Made by a program: the position numbers and the translations under genes. A stretch of DNA of 60,000 nucleotides from contig NC_081408.1 of assembly GCF_030272615.1 (NCBI RefSeq), positions 200,410,341-200,470,340 on the forward strand, given 5' to 3'. Below the pieces are notes generated by a model. It ran no database searches, was not told where the DNA came from, and saw nothing but the letters and a program-made list of their open reading frames with translations. This DNA is from Cryptomeria japonica. Its lineage: Eukaryota; Streptophyta; Pinopsida; Cupressales; Cupressaceae. This document shows, piece by piece, positions 36,203 to 48,110 of this stretch. How positions within the stretch are numbered: position 1 is the first letter of the stretch; every line of letters begins with the position of its first letter.

Positions 36203-37769
36203 TCAATTGGAATGTATTGAAGCCTATAATGGCCTATTTAATATTGATTTCAATAAATTGTAAAAGTCCTAAAGGTCCTGATAAAGGCCTAAGGACCAAA
36301 AAGCTATGTAATTGGGTTAATGATGCCTAAGAGTCTAGATAGGTTGAATAATATGCTTTAAATGATAATATAATGATTAAAACCCATTGATTTGATAGGT
36401 TTTAGTTGATTGAAGCATTAGAAATGAAGTTTAAATTTAAAAACTTGATTTCCAACGGTTAGTTCCAGTTTTGGAGGGAAAGTAGATTATGACTTGTTTA
36501 AGCACTTTAATCATTCTAATCAGTTGGAGATTGGTTGGAGTTGGTTGGGGAAGGACTTATAAAGTCTCTAATGTCATTTTTGTGTGGTTGGATGATGCTG
36601 GTACGGATTTGTATGGATTGTTCCAAAAAATCAATAAAAAACCTCTTTATTTGCTATCAAAATCTTGTGTTTTCATGTTTTTCTTGCATTGCTAAGTGAA
36701 GGGGCTGATATTATTATGTTATAGGGACTCCATAGACTATTCTTTACATGAATAACATGTTTTTAAGTTCTGAAAAGATATCATTTTTGTTTTATTGCTG
36801 ACTGTCCTAGGAAAATCAGTGATTTCTCACTAATTTTGTGAGTTTCCAAGCATGTATGGATCCATCCTATGAATGTAAAGGTCTGATTCTCATAGGGTAG
36901 ATGCCTAATTAAATGTACAATAGTTTACTAACCCATGATTGAAAATAAGGAGTGAAGAGTGCAGGTGTACACAATGAAAGTTGCATGAAAGTTGAAGAAA
37001 AGTGATTGAAAATGAGTGAAAATGGAGGCTAGAGTGTAGCAGTAGAGAATCTGATTGAACAAGGGGGGTATTTTATGCTTTGAAGTGTCTAGACACACCA
37101 TTGTGAAGGTGTTTTAACTTTGGTTGAGTCTTAGAAGTGACTGGAGGTGGGATTTTGAGAAAGCCCTAGTTGTAAGGTTGATTTAGTGAGGTTTTTGGAG
37201 TTTGGGTATCTAGGAGTGCAACCAAGACTTAAAACATGGAAAATACTTGGATTGAGACCATAAAAAGAGATTTCATAGAAGGGTTAAGTCTGGAAGTAAG
37301 TTTGGAGGGTACTTCCTTCACAAAATTGACCTAATTATCCCTCACGGTGACTAGGAACAATAGTTTTTTGAATGATTTGTTCCAAAACAACCATAAGAAA
37401 TATTTTGGGTGTTGATAGAGGTTGATATTGGGTATCTAAATCAGTCCTAAAATTGGTTGGTGTTTTGGGAAATGTGTGAAAAGAGCCAAAAATAGTCCAG
37501 TCGGCTACCAGGAGACTAGGCCTAGTGAAGGGCTAGATTTGGGTTTTTGTATCAGTTGATGAGTTGAGGGTTTGAAAACCTTAGAGACATGTTAGTTGAA
37601 GTTATTTGATGTGTGTGGAGGTGGAGGAAACACCTGATTAATGTGAAGACAAGTTTTGAGCCTATTGAGGCACTTTGAGCATTTGAAACACCATAGGAGT
37701 ATTGGGGTTTGGGTCCATATTATACTTTAGTTTGCAAGATTGCAACCAGATCCTCCATCCTCTACATAA
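36123..37769 (+). repeat. 3' LTR of Gypsy-E
   Basis: The repeat is 1647 bp, TGGTGCAGGAGC to CTACATAA, preceded by the purine-rich ggtggggagta. It has 87 bp (36861-36947) absent from the 5' copy and more divergence than the Gypsy-1 pair. Confidence 0.87.
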
Positions 37770-37774
37770 AAAGG

Positions 37775-37959
37775 TAGGTATGTCCATGAATGAGATGTGA
37801 CTACTCTGTAGGTATCTCAATGATGCACACAGTAAATTATATTTCGTGATGATTTATGATCAAGTGGTATATCAACATTGATGGGATTTAGAGTCCATGT
37901 TTCTCAGTTATGTCTATAAGTGTTTGGCAGTCTAGTGAATTCCTCGTCAAGTGGGATTT
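37775..37959 (+). other. Element D 3' internal remnant with polypurine tract
   Basis: Noncoding. Near its end gtcaagtggga (37946-37956) resembles the polypurine tract of plant Copia elements and lies just before the 3' LTR of D. Confidence 0.55.
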
Positions 37960-39791
37960 TTTTGGAAATGTGCCTCTAATTCACTTGACCTTTGTTCATA
38001 CTTATCAGGCTAATTATGGCCTATGAAACAATGTGAAGAAAATATGTGAGCTATATCGGTATAACCTTTGCTAATGAACTTGACATATCAGAGTAGATAT
38101 CAGTCATCAGGAGTGGTCTTAGTTTACTATACCGATACTTGATGATTCTATCTTCCTATGTCTTGAATTGTAACAGAGCTCAAAGAAGTAGGTTTGAAGT
38201 CATCCCAATGACTTGACAAAGTCGTATTTGGTCAACGGGGTAGCATTCGCTATAGGGTGGACCTATTTGGCCTTACGTCGATACCCAATCGAGTAACCAA
38301 TCTCAATGGAATTGTTTTCAGTGTGACTCTTTCTGATGAGCCAATGGAACCCTCCTCTTGTGATCGGCTATTGGGTGAGTAAGTCCAAGATGATCCAATG
38401 GTTGTCGCTATACCGCGATGGGAAGATGATCGAAAGTTATTCCCCGTGGCTTGGCGACAAAGCATGTGCAAAAAGAAGAGCTTCATTTTGGGCAATTAGT
38501 GAGGTCATGCTAAGGTGGCAAGGCAAGGACTCCAAAGCCAATTAGGGGCTGCCACATGGTGGAGCACAAAAAGAGAGATCAAGCAGATAAAGGAAGATCG
38601 GACGATCGAGATAGCTATTTGGTTGTCTTGCCAATACCTAATGGAGTTGCCTTAGGTTCACATCGGCTATCGGGTTGACAAGATGGAAGCTATGTCAGTG
38701 GCCCAATCGATTCATTGTGGTGTCATTGGGAGATTGGGTCTACCTATTGAAGGATATCTCGATAAGCCGATGGATCCGATCTGTTTAGAGCCACATTAGT
38801 GGAGTCACTGGTTTATCAGTGATCGAAATGACATGGTTTATTGTTACACCAATACCTGATGAGTCCACCTTCATTGGTATCAAGGATTGGGATAGCTAGT
38901 TTGGTTGTCTTGCCAATGACACGATGGAGTCACCTTTGGTGATCAGGGTATCATTAGAGATTGGGAGAACTTGTTGGGTGCTACATTTATGGATTGATGG
39001 ACCCATCTTCTTGGTTATCGGAGATCGGGGTAACTTGGAAGTGGTCTCGTCGATGATCTGATGCTATGTCGATGAGTTGGGTGGGTCATGGGCTCAAACG
39101 GGTTAGAGGTAAAAGATGAGCTCGTGGTCACTTTAGAAGTTCCTGCCAGTGTATTTGAATATGAATTGGTATGATTCCTGGGTGCATGTGGGATAATTGT
39201 TTTCTCACGAATATCGACCAACACAGGTAGTTAGATGTCTAGCTGATTGGTGCAAACTAACAGTTGAACAGTTGACATAGAAGATGTAATCAGAGTAGCT
39301 AGATGTTGGTTAGGTGGATGGATGTTACTAAATGATAGACTATTGGACTCCATAATGGTTATTCTTAACCAATACATTGTAATCTATGGCTGATATATAT
39401 GTTGCCAAAGATGTAACCGAGGGGGTGAGAGAGGTTACTATGTGATGTATGATGTGGAGTCTTGCTGGAAGCTTGAGTATTCTGCATAGGTGATGACTGT
39501 GATCCAAACATAGATTCTAAGAGAAAATGCTTGTGAAGAGGATCTATAACTTTATTGTAACCTTTTGTTAACTATGAATAAATTGATCTCTCTTTGGTGG
39601 TGGGATTTTTACCCGTAAGGGTTTTCCCACATAAATCTGGTGTTAACTCTCTGTTGTGTTTTATGTGTGATTAGTTTTTCATTATTTTATGTATATCTTA
39701 ATGTTCTACAAAAGAATTTAAAGATATACTTGGTTGATTCCCCTTCGAATTGGTGTTAGGAGAGTGTTTTCCACACTGTGGTTTCCTTATA
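37960..39791 (+). repeat. 3' LTR of element D
   Basis: The start is decayed (TTTTTGGAAATG for TGTTGGAAATG) and the end is CTTATA. It aligns with 26955-28695 but has roughly 85 extra bp near 39343-39430 and AATAAA at about 39576. It shares the same CpG-rich subrepeats. Confidence 0.82.
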
Positions 39792-39809
39792 CATAATACC
39801 AACAAACAC

Positions 39810-40244
39810 TAAAGAGAATATTGCAGATATTTTCACTAAACCTTTGTCCGAGGAATCATTTGAGTACCTAAAAGATAGATTGGGAGTTTCTGCCCCTCCA
39901 ATAGAGACTTGATTGATGTGGTTTGATATCAGTCTAGCATGCATTATCAAAGATACTATTCATTCTAGCACTGATGTGGGATGCTACTACTTAGGGAGAG
40001 TAGTCAACTTTGTGATTCAGAGGCTTATGTTTCTACTTTGATATTTTTTTAGATTTTTGGCATTGATATCAAAGGGGGAGTGATATTGATGTGAAAAAGA
40101 AAAGGAAAAGGCGAGAGATATTTATTTTCAGAAATATCTATGGGAGATTGTTGGTTGTCTTCCATAGGGGGAGACTTGTTTGGCATTTCTTGGTACTTGA
40201 TGTTTTTCACATCTAGTGTTGCCATCAATGCCAAAGGGGGAGAT
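39810..40244 (+). pseudogene. Copia-2 Pol C-terminus and 3' untranslated region
   Basis: After the Copia-B TSD the Pol frame continues with KENIADIFTKPLSEESFEYLKDRLGVS, the usual end of a Copia RNase H region. The noncoding end has purine tracts at about 40072-40080, 40167-40173 and 40233-40243, and the inverted arms GATGTGAAAAA (40088-40098) and TTTTTCACATC (40203-40213). Confidence 0.85.
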
Positions 40245-41452
40245 TGTTTGCCATTTGTTGGAATTGATTATTCGTTGCATTGATGTTTTATAATTGATCC
40301 CAACACTAGATATTTGGATGCTTTACTGACACCCTTCTTGTCACAGTAAGATGAGTGGTTTTTAGTTAACTTGTATCCAACATGATCTGGTAGGCTCTAG
40401 TATAGTTTGGTGATGGAATTGGCTTGTTCTTGATACTTATGCTTAGATTTGGTCAACTGGTTTTGGTGTAGAGATCAGATGCTATCCTTCTTGCTTAGAA
40501 GATTGGTTTCTGGTTCTGACAAGGGTTTCACCAATAGAACTTTTGATAGAAATCTTTGATAAATTGCATAAGTGGTGTTGGTGCAGGTTCTGATGGAATT
40601 TCAAGATGCTCGAGACTTGGTGATTGGAATCATTGTTGTAGCGTATGAACCTATACTTGGTCCCAATTGATCTAGGTTATGGACCGACTTTAATGTAACA
40701 TGTGTATAGGACCTATTGATGTATTTTCAGGATGTCATATGTGTTTCATATTATTTATTTGGCATTAGGCCAACATGGTTTGTAATTATGTAATTGGCTT
40801 ATTATCTAGTGGCTGACCTGATTGTTTAGGGTCGAGGGTTTCTATAAATAGATGTAAAATCTTATTGTAGATCATCATGGTTTTTGAAAAAGGTCATGGT
40901 CAAGGAATGTAATGTGCAAATAATGTAATATCATTCAGGCAGAGGAGTTGGTCGATCATTGGAGATCAACTTAAGTTTATGTAAGAGGATTTAGTCCTCT
41001 ACAATTGAGCTTAACCGAATCTGTACTCAAGCATGGGAGATGCTATCTTTTGCAGTTCAACACTTCTCTGGATTAAAGTCTGAATTTATATATAGTCAGT
41101 GAGGCTCTTTTTATAATGAGCAGTGAACTCTAGGTTGTTGGCCTTCTTGCAAGTGCAGGCCACTCAATTATAATTCACATACTTATTGCATAAGTATTAT
41201 CTGACTATGGGTAGGCATCCCACCATGGTTTTTCCCTTTACCAAGTTTTCTACATATACATCTTGGTGTTATGTGGATGGATTTTATTCTATTATTATTG
41301 TTTATTCTTAAATTGGTTTAACTGCTATTCTGGTATTAATGTTTTGGGTTTCGGTAGTAAAGTTTAAATTGCTAATGGTTCTTGTAATCTGAGACAAGTG
41401 ATTCACCCCCCTCCCCTCTCGGTTATCTTTCGGTTATTTGAACTATCTAACA
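40245..41452 (+). repeat. 3' LTR of Copia-2
   Basis: The repeat is 1208 bp, TGTTTGCC to ATCTAACA. It is related to but distinct from the Copia-1 LTR. TATA box TATAAATA is at 40843-40850. The C-rich tail before the end is present, but its hairpin arms are poor. Confidence 0.85.
40843..40850 (+). promoter_or_regulatory. TATA box in the Copia-2 LTR
   Basis: TATAAATA lies in the same place within the LTR as TATA-like sequences in Copia-1 (4658) and the Copia-B relative (48682), so it probably sets the start of the element transcript. Confidence 0.6.
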
Positions 41453-41818
41453 GTGATGGTATACTTGAGAAAAGAGAGATTCCCAGTTGGAACTTATGAT
41501 AAGTTAGAGATGAAGAAGTTTGGAGCCTGTAAGATTTTGAAGAAGTTCAGTTCTGGAAATGCATATGAAGTAGGGCTACCAGATAGTCTAAGTATTTTAA
41601 CTATATTCAACATTGCAGATCTTTATGAGTACCATGAACTAGAATTCAGTGAGGACAGTGTTGCAAACTTGGAGAAACAATTGCCCCAGAAAGAACCAGA
41701 TCGGATTGAAGAGATTTTGGATAATAGGATTGGGCATAGCACCTGGAATAGTCAGTACAAAGAATATCTTGTGAAGTGGAAGAGAAGACTAGTTGAAGAT
41801 TCATCTTGGATTTATTAG
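41453..41818 (+). pseudogene. Gypsy-3 Pol C-terminus: end of integrase and chromodomain
   Basis: The frame gives [40 protein letters not shown] and [12 protein letters not shown], homologous to the post-catalytic integrase end of Gypsy-1 Pol. A chromodomain follows ([32 protein letters not shown]). It begins at the Copia-2 LTR border, so the rest of Pol should lie to the left of the window. The stop is at 41816. Gypsy-3 is the outermost layer of the stack. Confidence 0.85.
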
Positions 41819-43545
41819 GAAGAGGTACACCACCATGATTTCCCTCCCCAGGAAAGTGAGAGGCTCACTTTTTCATTAACCCCAGATGTCTAATGCATGA
41901 GCATCCCCAGTTAATAGCAATCTTGCATCAACCAAAAAAATTTTATTTTATGCTTTTTTTTTTGTTTGCAGTTTCATTTTTCCTTTCTCTGTGTCTCGAT
42001 TTTGGCTCATCAGATCTTGTGGAGTTGGATTCTACTTGAATATTTGATCATATTTCTTGCTTCCAAACTATATCTCATCTAGATCACTTTTCAGAAAGAT
42101 ATCACTACTGGTTTCCTTGACTGTTTCTTGTTATTGGTTGTTCTTTTGTTACCCATTGCCTGAGACCTATTCTAGTGATCTATCAGAACCCATTACGAAG
42201 CTTGTAGAGCCTTGGACATTGATCTCAATGTTTCTTGGTGTGTGGCCAAACTTCTACATTTGATCCTTTGGATTTTCTAGAGGAATCTCTTGGCGGAAGT
42301 CAACCTTGTTCATTTTGTACATTAGGTCTTGTTCTTCAATTTTTTATCGCTTTTGGGTTGACTCAATCCTTTGGATCGATATATATTTGTAATAATTCTT
42401 TGGAATGTAATCAATTGAAAATCAATTAGAATCAATTAGAGTATTAGATATATAGACAGTGCCTAGAAGATAGATCTTTCGATTCAAGGTCCTAGTTGTG
42501 ACCTATTCTACTAGGCCTATGTCTCGGTATATTGAAACCCGGTTGTTACTGTTTGTATGTAATCAAATTTCATGCAATAAAAATATCTATTTTGCATTGC
42601 CTCCATCATATCTATGTGTTTCCATTGTGTTTACTCTTGCTGACTGATCTAGATTGATCTCCTTGAGGTCCCTCCTCACTAGTGACTACTTCATTACCGG
42701 TTACACCTTTTCTATGGTTCTTCTTCAGATACTTAGTTATAGTACTCTTCTCAGTTTGATCTAAACTATGTTCACTCAAGCACACACCCTTCTCACAACT
42801 GGCATCATGTTTTTGATATTTGATCTGCATATTTATTTATTTACTTTCCCTCGAAAACATTGATTCAAACTTTGGGACACTTAGGGTTTTATTCACTGAC
42901 TTGAATCGGATTGGATCTCATCAAGTCTATCATTTGAGATCAATCTCCTGCAAGAAGGCAACACTGCACTTCCATATCTCCTTCTATCTGTACATGTTTT
43001 CTATTTTTGACAAGCATGACTCTACTTTGTATAAATCACCATTAATGTTCCAGTAGTTTTCTTCTCCAAGTCGACAAGGAGATCACATATCATGCATTGA
43101 TCAGCATACATGAGTCATCCATTGATCTTCGTCGAGCCACAAACTTCTTCAACTCACTCATGATTTTTACAGTCTTCATTTAATATCGACTGACTCTTCA
43201 ACTGCCTCATTAAAACACACTTCACCGACTATTGTATGTTAGACACTTTGTTCCTACATGGCATCCTTTGTCTAAATCTAGCTCAGATAAGTTCACTATG
43301 TTGGTTTAGAGTCTGTCACCAACTAATCACTCAATCGGTACTCTTTACACTACTAGTCTAGCTTGCTTATGGGCTTTCTAACACTTCTAGTTTACTTGCA
43401 TACCTGCACTTTACTCATCTGTTAGTGGATCATATTGATCAGTCACCAATCTAAGGCATATGCTCATAGTGAATCATTATGCACATCTCCATCAGATGAG
43501 AGCCCTTCACTTGTACATATTTTGCATCTTATTGTATATTGGTTG
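41819..43545 (+). repeat. Presumed Gypsy-3 3' end and LTR
   Basis: About 70 bases after the Pol stop, TAATGCATGAGCATCCCC (41891) resembles the Gypsy-E LTR start, so an LTR probably begins here. A likely poly(A) region, gcaataaaaa, is near 42574. I could not place its right end; the block is cut at 43546 by family A. No gene is recognised in it. Confidence 0.45.
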
Positions 43546-44399
43546 TGTTGGCAATTGACACTCTATTGGTTGGTTTCATTATGTTATCATTGATGGTAAT
43601 AAGATTTTGGGTGCCAGCTTCATATGATGTACTGGTAGGCACTTCACAGACTTTAAGCCAGCACCGACACTAGTATCAGTAGGGTAGAAGATTTCTTTGG
43701 TTACCGACAATGCAGACCGACATGGTATAGAAAAGTTCATTGGTATCGAAGGTCAACACATCTTGGATCTAGCATAATCAAATTGTTTTAATTCTTATTC
43801 ATTTATGTTATCTAGTCGACATATAAATATGATATTGTATATATCTTCGTAAGTTGACATAAGGCATGTAAATTATATAGGGTATATAGGTCAGTTTGAT
43901 AGATCATTTTGTGACACATGAGGATATGATTATAGACATGAAAATGTAATATGATGTGAAATCATTCAGAGAGACTATGTATTTGAGGAATTCATTATAA
44001 GGGTTATTTTGGTATTGAGGTTTAGGGTTTTAACCCAAATTGTTGTCTTGATTGTTATGTATTCAATGAGGCTCCCATTATGATTAGCAGTATGCTCTAG
44101 GCTATAAGCCTTCCTACAAGTGCATGCCCCATCATATATTGTAATATCTCTTCATATGGCCCATGAATTGATATTGTGGGTCACAAATCCGAGCATGGTT
44201 TTTCCTCTTTGAGGTATTCCATATATAAATTTGTGTGTTATGTTTCTCATTTATGTGTTTGGCTTATTGATTGCATGACTTCTTTCAATTTTGTTTATAC
44301 CAATATACTGGTTGGTGTATGAATGTTTTGTTGGGATTAAAATCTTCTATTCTAATATAACATTGATTCACCCCCTCTCAGTGTTATTGGTTTCCAACA
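43546..44399 (+). repeat. 5' LTR of family A (plus copy)
   Basis: The repeat is 854 bp, TGTTGGCAATTG to TTTCCAACA. A hairpin with arms CATTGA/TCAGTG (one G-U pair) is at 44361-44383. The sequence differs from the Copia LTRs except for the terminal C-rich motif. Confidence 0.78.
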
Positions 44400-44401
44400 T
44401 T

Positions 44402-44413
44402 TGGTATGAGAGT
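44402..44413 (+). other. Primer binding site, family A plus copy
   Basis: TGGTATGAGAGT, two mismatches from the initiator methionyl-tRNA complement, two bases after the LTR. Confidence 0.7.
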
Positions 44414-44473
44414 CTTGTGCCTCGAAGGAAGTTTAACAGCTTGAGGAAGATCCTAAAACTGAAATCATTGAAT

Positions 44474-45580
44474 ATGGCTTTGGAGAAGCAGCTTGAGATG
44501 GCACTTGAAGATTATGATTCTGAAAGATTGAATAATTTAAAGCTCAAGATGAGTTGAATTCCGCTAAGGAATTCGTTCTTGTCCTAGAAGAGAGACTTTC
44601 ATATGTTCAAGCTAGGAGGAAGGAACTTTTGCAAAATCAAGATGATGAAAATGCACTAAAGGAACAATGTCAGAAATTGAGTAAAGAGAACATGGTTATG
44701 AAGTATGAAATACAAACTATGACTATTAGGATGTCTAAGGAGATTGAGGATAGAAATAAAAAGGAAGAAAGTCTTGTCGTATCCCTATAGAAAAAATTTG
44801 AAGAATGTGGTAGGGTGACTCATGAAAATGAGATGTTAAGGTCTGATTTGGTGTAATCCTAGAGCAATAAACAAGAGCTTGAGAGACAAATGATGATACT
44901 AAGAGAAGACTTAACTGTTTCTAGTGAGTACAAAGAAAAATTCAAAATGAGCTCAGCTCAGCTTGATGACTTATTGAAGAGACATAGGCTGATTGGAGAT
45001 TCTAGTAGACTTGGATTTGAGAAAGGACAGAGTTCTGGTACTGCTAATGATGGTCAAAACCATAAGACACTAGTAAGAAAATTCAATTCTTATAAATTCA
45101 ATGGTAGATGTTTTGTTTGTAATAAATTTGGACACATGGCTAGGCAATGTAGAAACAAAACAAATTAGAACCTTGATTCTACTCCCGGTAAATGTTCTAA
45201 ATGTAATAAGTTTGGTCATAAGACAAAACATTGCAGAATGAATGTAAAATGCTATACTTGTGGAAAATTTGGACATATGGCCAATCAATGTAGGTCAAGC
45301 AATTTCACTAGTTTTAGCAAAGCAATTCAAAAGAACAATGTTACATGTTATGCATGAAATGAAATTGGACATATTGCTAAGTTCTGCAGAAGCATAAATT
45401 CATAGGTAGGCAATGGAGGATCAAATGATAAAGGCAAAGAGAAGGTTACTAAAACCTAGCATGATCACACTTAGAGATGGGTTAGGAAGACTGAAGAGCA
45501 ATCATCATATGGGAATATCCCAGTTATCTATTTGGAAAAAGGGACTTCTCCTGCACCAGTAGTGAGCTCAACTGGTAACT
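44474..45580 (+). pseudogene. Family A ORF1: coiled coil plus four zinc knuckles
   Basis: Starts at ATG 44474 (MALEKQLEMALEDYD), the counterpart of 2838 in the minus copy. A one-base deletion near 44545 shifts the frame; afterwards one frame holds to the end with a few stops. A long Lys/Glu/Leu coiled coil (about 44480-45000) is followed by knuckles at 45109-45150 (CFVCNKFGHMARQC), 45193-45234 (CSKCNKFGHKTKHC), 45250-45291 (CYTCGKFGHMANQC) and 45346-45387 (second Cys now TGA). The first three have all ligands. RNA binding is inferred from the knuckles; Gag-like self-association is inferred from the coiled coil. Confidence 0.7.
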
Positions 45581-45954
45581 AAGGCAAACGCCTTAGGGGT
45601 AGGAAAATTTCATGGAAGATAATGCATATGCCCCTAGAATAGATTCTAGAAGATGTTCTAGATATCAGAGAGGATTATCTGGCATTGATATGTTCAGAGC
45701 GAGATCCAGTATCATTCACCAGTAGTCATTTATGTCAACAAGATATTAGGGTTTTTTAGATGGATAAAAGGTCAATTACACTTCATTGTTAATCACCCAG
45801 CATTCAAAGAGATTTTAGAGAAATTCAGAGCAACTTAGTGCAACTAAAAGCTATTCAGAGGTGATCAAATTTCTTCTTTAGTGATCATGCTGACATCTAG
45901 AAGGATTTATTAGAGGTTTTCATTGGAAGCATTCTAAAGGTATTTTTTTGAATC
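45581..45954 (+). other. Family A spacer between ORF1 and ORF2
   Basis: About 370 bp with no conserved coding frame that I could follow. The equivalent stretch of the minus copy (1341-1616) is similarly noncoding, which suggests ORF2 is translated separately or from a shorter RNA. Confidence 0.4.
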
Positions 45955-48110
45955 ATGGAATCAGGATCATCTTCTTCTCCTATTTTCATTGCAAATCCAA
46001 CTGTAATAGAGGTTAAGGATCACCCCAGGCCAATTTTCAAATGGTATCCACATGTGGCTACCAAGGAAGATTTGGTTGGATCATTTTCTCATGTTTCAGA
46101 GGGAGTGATATATGTAGAAGATGTTAGGGCCTATATTAATTATCATATAGAGGACTTAGGCACTTCAAAGATCAAGGGGATGTATATGAATGAACTCATG
46201 GGAGAATCTAGTAAGATCAAACCAACATATCAACACATCAAAGATCTAGAGTTCACTCATATTCTAGATATTCTAAAGTTTGAGGATGAGATATTAAGAT
46301 GTGTACTGAGAAGAGTACATGGGGAATTCATACGGATGGAACGACCCTACAAAATCACTAAAGAAGCCATTTGAACAATTATAGGTTTGTCAGTGATAGG
46401 AAACCATCTAGACAAGAAAGTATCAAATGACTTTGTAAGGAAGATCATTGGGGTCACATCAAACAAGAGATCAATGAAGGTGAGCACCATCACTGACATC
46501 GACATTAATTTTGGTAGCATGATCATGGGCTACAAGGTAACTCAGTCTAATCAACCAAATTTAGTTTCTAGTTCATGTATTTTGGCCACATATAGGATGA
46601 TGAGAGAAAATATCAAGTTATATCTTTGTCACAAGATGCTTGAGGAGTTATTGATCAATTTAGGGAAGATTAAAGGTGATAAAGGCACCTTCCAGTATGG
46701 AAATTTGTTGGTATGTTTAATATTATAATTTTAGAATGATACTCCCGATTCTAAAAGGAAGCAATGAGATTTTGACATCTTGGTAGGAAGATAGCTTAGG
46801 TAATAATACATTGCTGCATTGGGAAGTCTTAGAGATAATAAATTATGGGGTTACTTCAAAGCTTTTCATTAATCTATGAGATCTAGAATAAGAGTACCTA
46901 AGCATATAGTAGAGAAATTCTCTACCAACATATGTTTCATGTTCAAGAAAGATGAGACCCTCATGGAGGTGATCAAGCCCTAGAAGATTTGGATAGTTGA
47001 AATGGGCTATGAGTTTGATGTATTAATTCTTGATGCATATGCAAAAGTTCTACTTGATGCAAATATAGATGAAGTAGAAAAAATTTGTAGAATTACACAA
47101 CAAAAGACTCTTGAGGTTGAAAGTGAGTTCAACTGAAAGAAGAGGGAAAAAAAAGAAGGAAAGGCAAGCAAGTTTGTACATGAAGTTTCTACAGACATTA
47201 AGGCTCTTATTGATGATTTCCTAGAGAAAAGGAGAAAGATGAAGGATCCGGTAGTTCACATTGACCCTGTGACTGCAAAATCTGAATCTGAAGATAATAC
47301 ACTGTTATCTTTCAAAAGAGTTGTGGGGAACCTAAGTTGGAAGCAAAGAAGCAGCCGGTTAGGAAGGTTACCATCAAATCACCAAAATAGAAGCAGGCAC
47401 CTAAGGCGACACCATCAGCTACATCTGGTACTACTAGGAGGAGGAAGATAAGTGACATTGACTTGGCACTTGAGACTAGTAATGTAACAATTATTCTGCC
47501 TAAGACTTGTGCTGAAATTATTGATGAAATCAGTAAGGATGGAATACTGAAAAATGTTAAGTCTTACTATGATACATTAGAAGTTGATGAACAAAGAGAG
47601 GTAGAGGAAGTAGTGCTTCTATATTTAAATATCTATAAAAAAATTATTAATTGAAATAGAAAATCAAATATCGGTAGAGTTATACAACATGTTAGATGCT
47701 AGAAGGTTATCTGCAATGCAAGAAGACAAACACATTAAGATCCAGGAACTTGTAGCTATCTGTGTTACCATAGCTCTAGATGAGATGGAGAAAACAATAG
47801 AGGCTACTAATAGAAAGGTCTTTAACAACAAACACAAAATAACTAGCCGCATGTTAGGGAGAAGGAATGAAGTGATAAAGGAGACACAAAAGGCTTGGAT
47901 CAAATTTTTGGGAGAGCATAGAAGATTCTTCACTTCACCGAAGACAAAAATTGAGATTGTAGATACACCGATTGAAAGGAAAGGTAAAGGAATTATGGGT
48001 ACTCCACTGATAGTTTTGAAGAACATCAAGATAGTAGAAATTGAGCCACCAGTTATAAAAAATATACAGACACATATTGAGATACTGGTTATTAATGAGA
48101 CCATTGTATA
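45955..48110 (+). pseudogene. Family A ORF2: about 700-residue protein of unknown function
   Basis: Starts at ATG 45955 (MESGSSSSPIFIANPTVIEV). The first 258 codons share one frame with a stop at 46372; later parts are recognisable to 48110 with stops and shifts. Segments shared with the left-edge copy include EDVRAYINYHIEDLG, YQHIKDLEFTHILD, VHGEFIRMERPYKI and KKDETLMEVIKP. The C-terminal third (47463-48110), not present in the other copy within the window, is basic and Glu/Lys-rich, with a likely helix at 47689-47950. No DDE, RT, RNase H, protease or helicase motif is visible, and I do not recognise the family. Conservation of order in two copies supports a real protein. Confidence 0.6.

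Larger units (their letters stand above)
32449..37769 (+). mobile_element. Gypsy-E: gag-protease element without RT or integrase
   Basis: LTRs are 32449-34018 and 36123-37769. Flanks are gaagg (32444-32448) and aaagg (37770-37774), a one-mismatch TSD. The primer site is exact (34021-34032). The internal region is only 2.1 kb and holds one gag-protease frame that runs on into the 3' LTR. LTR tips and the ending CTACATCA resemble Gypsy-1, so it is a related family. With no RT it would depend on another element. Confidence 0.87.
26955..39791 (+). mobile_element. Element D: Copia-like LTR element, pol mostly lost
   Basis: LTRs are 26955-28695 and about 37960-39791. The flanks are cgtaa (26950-26954) and cataa (39792-39796), a one-mismatch TSD; the interrupted Copia-B LTR continues on both sides. 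The primer site is at 28698 and gag at 28815-29476, resuming at 31597. No RT or integrase is recognised between 31930 and 37959. A gtcaagtggga tract (37946-37956) precedes the 3' LTR. It contains solo LTR G and Gypsy-E. Confidence 0.82.
15127..39804 (-). mobile_element. Copia-B, internally truncated, carrying two further insertions
   Basis: On the minus strand the element has a 5' LTR in three pieces (39804-39797, 26954-26077, 18166-17943), an internal region 17942-16236 and a 3' LTR 16235-15127. The outer flanks are AACAC at 15122-15126 and 39805-39809, so both LTRs belong to one insertion. The internal region keeps only RT, RNase H and the polypurine end; the primer site, gag, protease, integrase and N-terminal RT are gone, so the 5' LTR abuts RT. 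Gypsy-1 and element D are inserted in its 5' LTR. Confidence 0.85.
3826..41452 (+). mobile_element. Copia-2: host element of the nested stack
   Basis: The pieces of Copia-2 in the window are 3826-4013 (gag zinc knuckle), 12046-15126 (protease to RNase H), 39810-40244 (C-terminal tail and 3' untranslated region) and the 3' LTR 40245-41452. The pieces join at the exact TSDs of Copia-1 (GGCAT) and Copia-B (AACAC). The 5' LTR lies left of the window, beyond the family A insertion. The right-hand flank is gtgat (41453-41457). Copia order (protease, integrase, RT, RNase H) is clear. Confidence 0.85.

Noticed and set aside
17943-39804. The second Copia-B LTR as an independent nested insertion
   Set aside because: Its outer flank AACAC pairs with the flank of the first LTR at 15122-15126, so both belong to one element.
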